From NCBI RefSeq assembly GCF_003265705.1, contig NW_020312827.1, forward strand, positions 15,113,996-15,177,995: 64,000 nt of DNA. Reading direction: 5' to 3'. Positions 57,071 to 64,000 of this stretch are shown here, in pieces. Source of the DNA: Callorhinus ursinus. Lineage: Eukaryota > Chordata > Mammalia > Carnivora > Otariidae. The notes beneath the pieces were generated by a model, which worked only from the letters and a program-made list of their open reading frames with translations, was not told where the DNA came from and did not search any database. Every line of letters starts with the position of its first letter. Position 1 is the stretch's first letter. Both the position numbers and the translations under genes were made by a program.

Positions 57071-57199
57071 CAAAGAATGAAAAGAGATGACACATCTTCC
57101 AGAAGTGAAATGAAGTGATAATTGATGTTACTAATCAAGCATCTTACTCCTGAAACATTTTAAGTTTTTAAAAAAATTTCTTCTAGACTGCTCAGAGGA
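57071..57199. other. Spacer
   Basis: AT-rich, no feature recognised. Confidence 0.4.
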
Positions 57200-57345
57200 T
57201 TTTTAATATTCGTATTATATTATAATATATATTATACATATATATTATGTATATTATTTGTGTATTAGGTTTATTATGTGTATATGTGTGATATAGATCT
57301 GTGTATGCATGCATCTATTTAATTTATATATAACATATATATTTG
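57200..57345. repeat. TA/TATG-rich simple sequence
   Basis: Degenerate TATAT, TATGTG and TATTAT runs. Confidence 0.7.
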
Positions 57346-59739
57346 TGTACCAGTTTTGGTCATCGGACTGGAGAGAATTCTAACTTGGTACAAATTACAA
57401 TTCCCACTGGGTGTTTGGAAAGCCACAAGACTATAGTTTTGAGATTAGCTATGATTGGGCCTGATGACCTTGACTCCCACTCCCTCAAAGATAGTGAACC
57501 ACTAGCTCTGTCTCACGTGTGCCTATTTTTAATGGAAATAAAGAGTGTCAAGGGAACTAGAATTTGAGAAGAACATGCCCTTCGCCACTGAACAATTGCC
57601 TATTTTGATCTTCTAGGATTTAACAGAAAAAAAATAGTTGGAGTGTTGTTCATTCCAACCAAATTTCAGATTTTCTCCCCTCCAGGTCCTTGTAAGATTC
57701 TGAGATTCTAAGTGTCTTATTATATAAGACCCAAAATAATCTGGGCTTCCTATGGATGAAAGAGTTATTTTCTGTGTAACTATATATACTTTGTTAAATG
57801 TGTAAAAATAACAATGCCATAAAACATATGAGCTACATCTTAGGGGAACATGGGGAATAGGAAATTTCCTTAGTCTTGATCTGACACGTGTACCTGTAAC
57901 TGCTGTCTTCAGTTGGAGGACTGGTAGAGGAAAAACATATTCAAGCCATCTGTTGATGGAATGACCCAACTGATTGCATGACTGATTCGACCAATGACAG
58001 AATGATTTGAACAACAAATAGATCTGTAAATCATTTTATTTCTGGGAAAGTTTTGAATGCTAAGAACCATTCTGAAGACTGATTATGAGTGTACCCTGCT
58101 TACCTAGTGAATTTAGAATGATTTTAACCAATGACAAACTTGTATAGTAATAGTGCGTATTTTGAGGGCTTTAAAAATAATCTTTCTTATGTGATTATTT
58201 AGGTGATTTTCCCCTTTATTTGTAGGTTGTTTGTATGTGCATCTGAATGTTGTATGTGCATCTGTATATGTGCATGTTTGTGTGTCGGGAAATATGAGTA
58301 AGAATTGAACCCATTTAGTTTTCAAAAATCATTGAAGAGACAGACTCATCTCAAGTTTTAGGTTTCTAACAAATACATTTTATAGACAATACATTACTTG
58401 TAGGGAGTAGAATGGATATTCTTCTTTGGGGATTACTTACTGATTTTCTTTAGACTTTAACAATATACAATACTTTATTGCTTAATTTTAAGCAAATCTA
58501 AATCTATAGTAGGTTATACAAGCACAAGGTGGATATATATATATATAGAGAGAGAGGCATAATCCAGAATACATGCCATGGTCATAATGAGAACTTGTAG
58601 AAATGCTCACTTTAGATGATCCTTGTTAATCAGTGCAGCAGAGATGTGAAGAAACAGAATGATCTTATATTTCCTCAATACTCAATTCTTAGGATAACTT
58701 ATTTGTATTTTAGCTTTCAAGTAGGTTAACCTAGAAGCGATTGTATTTTTTCAAATTTTATAATGGATAATGGTCATGGTCAAATTTTAAGACAGAGAAC
58801 TAGTAATGTTAATTATGAACCCTGACTCTGATAGCGATCTGTTTCTTTTAAAAAGTTATTTGATCTAACTTTTGAAATTAAAAATAGAAATATGCATATT
58901 TTTACCCACATCATGATCTACATCAAACAAGACAGAAATGCCTTGGGAACATAATATATATTGGAACAAAAATGTCTACTACTTAAGTGCCTTTAGAGTG
59001 TTTTTCCTGATTTGGACAGAAATAGAACAGTTCCTAATGAACAGAAATATGTGACCATATTTGCTAGCTTTTCTTCCCTTTTATGTTTATGTGCATTTCA
59101 TTTCTTTGAAAGTCCCACGAGACTCTGATCCTCACTTCCCTCAATGACTTCTATACACTGTAAAGGATGCTCTTCGTGAAGTGTGAAATTCATGGCTTAT
59201 CTGTGTAATAAGTGAAAATGAAAGACGGTTATATATCCTCAATGTTGTTGGATTATTTTTTAAGTGATGAAATACAGGTTATGTCTACAGGGTGTTACCT
59301 CTTTTTCTACATTTTACACACGTTACCTTTGTGCTACAGCAAAGTACACAGAATGTGTATTAATTTTTCCAATAAAAAAAAAAACTGAAACTTAGCAATG
59401 GTAAGCCAAAATCTGTATGATTACTAGGTCTCTGGCAAAGTTTACAGGTGGAATTAGGATTCCTAATTCTGTCTGCTTTCCACTGTCACACATTTATCTG
59501 GCAGCTAGTGAGAATCTGTGTCAGTGCTGATCTTTTATACAACAGTGACTAGGCTGAGGCCCTAATAAACCGGTTGAGGGAACAGACCTGAGAAAGATGT
59601 ATAAACATCCAAACCAAAGCAAGGGACGCATAAACTAAGTGTTGGTAGAGTCGGGGAAATCTTTACTGAGTGATTTTCGAGGGGGTCCTTGGAGAACTCC
59701 AGGAGGTGGAAAGAAACCTTGATTCTTTCTCCCCCGTCC
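57346..59739. other. Long AT-rich non-coding stretch
   Basis: No clear repeat. Includes a (TA)n(GA)n patch at 58533-58555, a TGTATGTGCATC direct repeat at about 58230-58275, and a weak antisense MIR-like patch at 59310-59480. The 134-codon minus frame at 57613-58017 has no domain. Confidence 0.45.
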
Positions 59740-60141
59740 ACATATCCAACGTATTAACATCTCCCTCCACTCCGTCCCTTGAGTGTGTATGAAATCCAAG
59801 CCTTTCTCTTCACCTCACGTCTGCTACCCTAGTCCAGGGCATCACGAACTCTGCCCTGGCATCTTCCAGACAGCTCCCCCACACTTAACCCTGATCATCG
59901 TCCATCAGTGGTTGTTAGCAACGTCTGTGGCAACATCATGGTGAATCAGGCCACCCCCTCCATGTCATCTTTCGGTGACTTTCCAACACTCTTAGGATGA
60001 GGTTCAACCCTCATTGTGCCTACAAAGCCCTGCACGATCTGCCTCTGATGCTTTTACATCCTCATGCAACACCATGTTCCTCCTAGCTTGTTCTCCCACC
60101 AAATTCTTTTCTATCAGTTCTTTCAAACACTGAGACCAAAT
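59740..60141 (+). repeat. L2 LINE, sense, left part
   Basis: 'CTACCCTAGTCCAGGGCATC', 'TCTTAGGATGAGGTTCAACC', 'ACAAAGCCCTGCACGATCTG' and CACCATGTTCCTCCTAGC follow L2 in order. Split by an LTR on the right. Confidence 0.8.
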
Positions 60142-60641
60142 ATGATGGTCAAGTTTGTGTCAACTTGACTGGGCCACAGGGTCTACATATTTGGTCAAAT
60201 ATTATTTTGGATGTTTTTGTGAGAGTATTTTTTAGATCTGATTAACAGTTCAATCGGTAGACTTAGACTAGGACAGTACCCTCTGCAATGTGGTGGGCCG
60301 CACCTAATCAGTTGAAGGCCTTAAGAGAAAAAAGACTTCCTGTGAACGAGAAAGAATCCTGTCAGCACAGTGACTTCAGACCTGAGTTTCAACACTGACT
60401 CTTTCCTGAATTTCCAGCCTGCTGGCCTACTCTGCAGATTGTAGGCTCACTAGGCCTCCGCAAAGTACTGTGAGCCAGTATTTTAAATTTTCCCTCTATT
60501 TCTTTCTTTCTCATTTTATATACAGATTATAGATCTAGATACAGATACAGATATGTATATATGTATATATAGACACATACATATACACACATACACACAC
60601 TCTGTTAATTCTCTTTCTGCTCTTCTGAGAACTCTTACACA
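60142..60641 (+). mobile_element. Ancient LTR, sense, inserted in L2
   Basis: 'GTCAACTTGACTGGGCCACA', TGGTGGGCCGCACCTAATCAG, a CTGCAGATTGTAGG segment and a TA/CA-rich stretch before a GAGAACTCTTACACA end form an old ERV-type LTR, missing its poly-A-signal part. L2 sequence resumes at its right, so it entered after the L2. A second copy of the family lies at 62.56 kb. Confidence 0.8.
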
Positions 60642-60887
60642 TACCTCAAGACCTTTGTGTGGCTCTCATCCTAGGAAACCCTTGTATCAAACTCCTCATC
60701 ATTCAGGTTTCAGCTTAAATGCCTTTATGTTTTCCCTGACCCTTTAATCACAAGGAGATTTTTTTTTAAGTTCACTTTATAACACCCTTTGCTTTTGCCT
60801 CCTAGTATATGCGATAATTTGTAGTCATATATTTATTTGTGTAATTATGTGTTTCCCATCTGTATTTCACATGGGAGCACTGTTTCT
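60642..60887 (+). repeat. L2 LINE, sense, right part
   Basis: 'CATCATTCAGGTTTCAGCTT', 'AAATGCCTTTATGTTTTCCC' with TGACCCTTTAATC and a CACTTTATAACACCC segment continue the L2 ORF/3' region. Confidence 0.8.
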
Positions 60888-61078
60888 CAACCTCTTTGTC
60901 ATCATCACCCGTAAGGACCCTCTGTAGACACTTTTTTCTCTAAACATCTACCACCACAAATATACTATCTGTTTATATGTACTGTGTGTATACACAAAGA
61001 GAGAACGTTTTTTTTGCCCCTAACGACCAATTTTCAGCCCCTGGGGGATGATATCACCCGTGCTGGGAAGTGTGCGGT
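60888..61078. mobile_element. MER5-like hAT fragment, diverged
   Basis: GCACTGTTTCTCAACCTC at the left resembles the hAT/MER5 terminal repeat CAGTGGTTCTCAACC. 'CAGCCCCTGGGGGATGATAT' with CACCCGTGC resembles the far side. The middle has TA-rich drift. Confidence 0.45.
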
Positions 61079-61254
61079 ACAATGTAAGCTCCACGGTAGG
61101 CCGTTGCTTCTCCCTTTCTCCCATGGACACCCACCGCCAGGCCTGAGGCTGCAACATAGCAAGTGCTCAATAAAGATGCATTGAATAGACTGAATAAAGG
61201 AATTGGCTGCCTGGGAAGAGCATCCAGGAGCCAGCACCCGTGGGTGCTGCTTCT
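61079..61254 (+). repeat. L2-type 3' end plus spacer
   Basis: 'AGCAAGTGCTCAATAAAGAT' followed by GCATTGAATAGACTGAATAAA resembles the sense 3' end of L2 (61155-61200). Confidence 0.55.
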
Positions 61255-61410
61255 GTATTTGCCACCTGTGGTCTCAGACAAACCTCTTCACTCTCATCTC
61301 CCCATTTTTAAAGTGGGAATAGTAACAGCTCCTAAATCATGGTATATTATGAGGGTGAGGCGAGATACTCTATGCAAAGGGCTTAGTAGAGTGCCTAATG
61401 TAGTCAGTGC
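61255..61410 (+). repeat. MIR SINE, sense
   Basis: 'CTCATCTCCCCATTTTTAAA', 'GTGGGAATAGTAACAGCTCC', ATTATGAGGGTGAGGCGAG and AGTAGAGTGCCTAATGTAG follow MIR. Cut on the right by a SINE insertion. Confidence 0.82.
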
Positions 61411-61643
61411 TAAATAATATACAAAGAGGGGCGCCTGGGTGGCTCAGTCGTTAAGCGTCTGCCTTCGGCTCAGGTCATGATCCCGGGGTCCTGGGATCGA
61501 GCCCCTCATCAGGCTCCCTGCTCGGCGGGAAGCCTGCTTCTCCCTCTCCCACTCCCTCTGCTTGTGTTCCCTCTCTCTCTGTGTCTCTGTCAAATAAATA
61601 AATAAAATCTTAAAAAAATAAAAAAATAAATAACATGCAAAGA
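61411..61643 (+). mobile_element. CAN-SINE, sense, inserted in MIR
   Basis: Flanks TAAATAATATACAAAGA (61411-61427) and TAAATAACATGCAAAGA (61627-61643) are a 17-bp duplication with two differences. The SINE is complete, with the GGCGCCTGGGTGGCTCAGTC head, CGGGAAGCCTGCTTCTCCC body and an AAATAAATAAATAAAATC tail. Its one missing G in the A-box (TCAGTCGTTAAGC) may reflect subfamily or decay. Confidence 0.97.
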
Positions 61644-61823
61644 AAAGTAGCTACCTTTGCCAGGTGGTATATGTGTGTGATGTTAGGAAAAGCTCAGGGT
61701 TGAGAAGAATGTTATGATCCACACCATCTCTACCATATTTCCCCAATTTAGAGCTGCCATTTTTCAGTCAATAACTCTAAGTAAATACTTGGATTTCCCA
61801 AAATGAGATGCTTAGGACCCATA
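61644..61823. other. Spacer, nothing recognised
   Basis: Single-copy DNA between two SINEs. Confidence 0.4.
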
Positions 61824-61940
61824 CCTGTTCTGAATATTTCTTTTTTTTTTTTTAAATGTTACTGTTTTGAGAGCGCGAGAGAGAGTGCACTAGCAGGAGG
61901 AACTGACTGCCCCACCCAGGCACCCCTGTTCTGAATATTT
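61824..61940 (-). mobile_element. Internally deleted CAN-SINE (85 bp), antisense
   Basis: CCTGTTCTGAATATTT at 61824-61839 and 61925-61940 is a perfect 16-bp duplication. Between them lie a poly-T tail, GAGAGCGCGAGAGAGAGTGC and only the outer head (CCCACCCAGGCACCCC). The CATGATCC core and most of the tRNA-related part are absent, about 110 bp shorter than the other copies. Both ends are intact, so it is a deletion, not 5' truncation. Confidence 0.9.
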
Positions 61941-62039
61941 ATTATAGGGAGAAATCAATGTGCTGGGGACTAAGGGGGCAGTTCAGCGAGATGTGGAAGG
62001 ACTTCTGATCACTGATCCCCGGGAAGTCACTCAAAGGCA
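61941..62039. other. Spacer
   Basis: No feature recognised. Confidence 0.4.
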
Positions 62040-62155
62040 CTCATTCTCAGTTTTCTCTTCTGTAAAATAGTGATGATAATGGTATCTGTCTTCCTGATTT
62101 ATTTTGAGGCTTAAAGAAGGAGGAAATTAAAGTCCCTTGTAAAAGTAAAGTATGT
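62040..62155 (+). repeat. MIR SINE fragment, sense
   Basis: 'CTCAGTTTTCTCTTCTGTAA' followed by AATAGTGATGATAATGGTATC and TTGAGGCTTAAAGAAGG matches the MIR core. Confidence 0.8.
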
Positions 62156-62169
62156 TTGTGTTTGTAGTA

Positions 62170-62355
62170 ACAAGATTACTCCATATCTGATTGCTTGGTA
62201 TGTGCCAACTTTGTGCTAAACTGATGGAGAAACATCTGTTTAATTAATCCTCACCATACCCTGTCAGGAAGGTATAATCATTTTGTACTTGAGGACACTG
62301 AGGCTGGGGAAGATTTAGTTACTTGCTCAAAATCACATCGCCAGTAAAGAATCAA
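62170..62355 (-). repeat. MIR SINE, antisense
   Basis: 'GGTATGTGCCAACTTTGTGC', 'TTAATTAATCCTCACCATAC', ACTTGAGGACACTGAGGCTG and 'CTTGCTCAAAATCACATCGC' match antisense MIR. Confidence 0.83.
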
Positions 62356-62429
62356 GATTTTTCCCTGGAGGGAGGTGCATGCCAGGGCCCACCTTGAAAA
62401 TCACTACTTTTCGCTATGATTCTAACGAT

Positions 62430-62556
62430 CCCTGAGATGTTACAGGCATTTTGCTAACTGCTTTACCTTCATTTTAAAATTTAACTCACACAGCCGTTTT
62501 ATGACTTGGGTGTTCTTAGTAATTTCTGTATAACAGATGAGGAAATTCAGACAGGA
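62430..62556 (-). repeat. MIR SINE fragment, antisense
   Basis: 'GGCATTTTGCTAACTGCTTT', TTTAACTCACACAGCCG and 'AACAGATGAGGAAATTCAGA' match antisense MIR, ending where an LTR starts. Confidence 0.72.
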
Positions 62557-62558
62557 AT

Positions 62559-63014
62559 GTGACAGTTAATTTTATGTGTCAACTTGACAGGGCGATTGGG
62601 TGCCCTGACATTCTGTCAAACACTCTTTCTGGTGTTTCCCCGAAGGGTATTTTTGGATGAGATTAACATTTAAAGAGGTGGACCAAATAAAGCAAATCCC
62701 TGCTCCTTAAGGTGGGCCTCATCCAATCAGCGGAAGGCCTGACTAGAGCAAAAAGGCCAACCCTCCCTAGAGTGAGACGGAATTCCTCTTGCCTAACTGC
62801 CTTCGTACTGCGACAGAAACTTTTTCCTGCCTTTAGACTCGGACCGAAACATCAGCTCTTCCTGAGTGTGAAGGCTCTGGGTTTCCTTTGGGTCTCCATC
62901 TACTCTTCTGAGTCTCCCGCTTGCTGACTCACCCTGCAGTTCTGCGGTCTGGTCAGCCTCCATCACTTCATCAGCCGATTCCTTATAATAAATCTTTTTC
63001 TGTATGTGGAAATT

Positions 63015-63056
<42 letters not shown>

Positions 63057-63064
63057 CATATATG
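62559..63064 (+). mobile_element. Ancient LTR, sense, second copy of the 60.1-kb family
   Basis: 'CAGTTAATTTTATGTGTCAA' start, GGGTATTTTTGGATGAGATT, 'GGTGGGCCTCATCCAATCAG' and CGGAAGGCCTGACTAGAGCA are followed by a CT-rich body. A polyadenylation region 'CCTTATAATAAATCTTTTTC' and a (TC)n(TA)n stretch come last. It keeps parts the 60.1-kb copy lost. No gag, pol or env sequence is visible between the two. Confidence 0.82.
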
Positions 63065-63540
63065 TGAGATTAAAAATCAGATGAAGATGAGAAAGAGGAA
63101 AATAATTCTGATTCCCTAAAAAAATATATTTCTCCTTTATATAACACCCTAAATAATAAAAAATTGGGTCATGTGTCTAGTATAATGTATATATATGTGT
63201 GTGTGTGTACATACACACACAGACTATGGGCACATATGTATATATGGAACATATCAGTATGTGTGATTTTATATATATATATATGCACGTAGATTGGTCT
63301 ATATAGAAACGTATATGTATTTATATGTATGTATATAACAAAAAGGCAATATTTTCCAAAATTTTTACTCTTCTTTTACATATATTAAAACAGGAATGAT
63401 ATACTTGGCAAACAAAGATAGCAAGGCTAGTTATGTGATATTTATGTTTTATCTCATTCCCTATAAGGAAAAAGTCAGCTGGTTAATGCCTCTTTTCAAT
63501 GTATGCTCTCAGAGAGCTCATCCTTTGAAATAAAGAAAAA
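63065..63540. repeat. TA/TG-rich simple sequence and AT-rich spacer
   Basis: TATATG, (TG)n and (TA)n patches at about 63185-63340 resemble an expanded tail of the adjoining LTR. Otherwise unassigned. Confidence 0.55.
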
Positions 63541-63945
63541 AAAAAACCAAACCCACAGTCAAAGAAGTTTGGCATTAATGGCAAGGAGATAGTGCTCTGC
63601 TCTTCTGTAAACAAGGTAATACAGAAGCTCCAGAACTACATTTTATCTGTCAAGAAAGCAAAGATGCAAAGAGAAAAAATGGTTCACTATTAAACTGAGA
63701 AGTTCAGATCAGTAGTGTTGTATCATGGAATAACTGGCCCTTCAATGTATTGTCAGAAAAATGCTTTAGATTGTTAATACTGTCAACCTCCTTGACAATG
63801 GCCATCTTTCTTATCATTTAAGTAAAGTGTCATTTGCTCACTTTCATAGTTTTTCCAACAGCTTTTAACTAGATAAAGTAATTACATATTCCCAGATAAC
63901 ATTCAAAATAGAGAACTCTCAGGGTTTCAGTGATGAACACCTGTA
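63541..63945. promoter_or_regulatory. Repeat-free block, candidate conserved element
   Basis: No recognised repeat. It has TTGGCATTAATGGCAA, TGTAAACAAGG (forkhead-type TGTAAACA) and TAATACTGTCAACC motifs. Suggestive only. Confidence 0.22.
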
Positions 63946-63954
63946 AAAGTAAAT

Positions 63955-64000
63955 TCTTTCTTTCTTTCTTTTCTTTCCTTCCTTCCTTCCTTCCTTCCTT
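63955..64000. repeat. (TTTC)n-(TTCC)n tract at the window edge
   Basis: TTTC units give way to TTCC units, as in the 48.7-kb tract. It is cut by the end of the window, so its full length is unknown. Confidence 0.9.

Noticed and set aside
60142..63064. Possible provirus between two same-direction LTRs
   Set aside because: The internal DNA is L2, hAT, MIR and SINE sequence with no gag, pol or env signal, so two separate LTRs are more likely.
1..64000. CRISPR arrays, operons, phage or plasmid features
   Set aside because: The window is mammalian nuclear DNA. The tandem repeats are simple microsatellites without spacer structure.

Overview
This is 64 kb of a mammalian nuclear genome with no protein-coding gene, rRNA gene or functional tRNA gene that I can support. 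The best lineage marker is a set of nine tRNA-Lys-derived CAN-SINEs, each with a box-A/box-B-like head, a CT-rich body and an AATAAA-type tail. CAN-SINEs occur only in Carnivora, and the body sequence here is the caniform type. I see no copy of the young dog-specific SINEC_Cf type, so a non-canid caniform (bear, panda, pinniped or mustelid) is the best guess. A carnivore-type L1 3' end at 47.5-48.2 kb agrees with this. All open frames are short (longest 159 codons), lack recognisable domains and mostly overlap repeats or low-complexity tracts. The window reads as a gene desert or the inside of a very large intron.

Layout. 0-7 kb: mostly single-copy DNA with a CpG-retaining, repeat-free block at 2.0-2.9 kb (the best enhancer candidate), a SINE at 3.65 kb and L2 fragments. 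7-12.6 kb: an antisense MaLR LTR, a MIR, a very old L3/CR1 LINE (8.2-9.2 kb), a repeat-free block with MEF2, E-box and CCAAT motifs (10.7-11.3 kb), and an LTR-like fragment. 14.0-14.7 kb: a CpG-enriched block crossed by a MIR. 16.9-20.3 kb: a continuous antisense ancient L1 (3' UTR, then distal ORF2) split by a SINE. 20-23 kb: AT-rich DNA with a degenerate minisatellite, a SINE, an L1-like stretch and a (GT)n tract. 23-33 kb: single-copy DNA with MIR and L2 pieces and one possible noncoding exon at 27.0-27.2 kb. 33-46 kb: MLT1-type and other ancient LTRs, antisense L1 pieces, MER5-like and L2 elements. 47.5-48.3 kb: a 5'-truncated L1 with perfect 14-bp target-site duplications. 48.7-49.0 kb: a long tetranucleotide tract. 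52.3-53.9 kb: LTRs, including an LTR nested in an older MLT1 that also carries a SINE. 54-59 kb: two AT-rich candidate regulatory blocks, a (CA)n tract and a SINE. 59.7-63.1 kb: an L2 split by an LTR, an hAT fragment, MIRs, a full SINE, an 85-bp internally deleted SINE and a second LTR of the same family. The right edge runs into another tetranucleotide tract.

No genes act together here. The function that can be argued for is cis-regulation from the non-repeat blocks at 2.0-2.9, 10.7-11.3, 34.8-35.5, 54.4-54.8, 56.7-57.1 and 63.5-63.9 kb. Repeat names come from memory of consensus sequences, not from a database search, so element boundaries are approximate except where target-site duplications fix them. 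I found no evidence of a new biological system.
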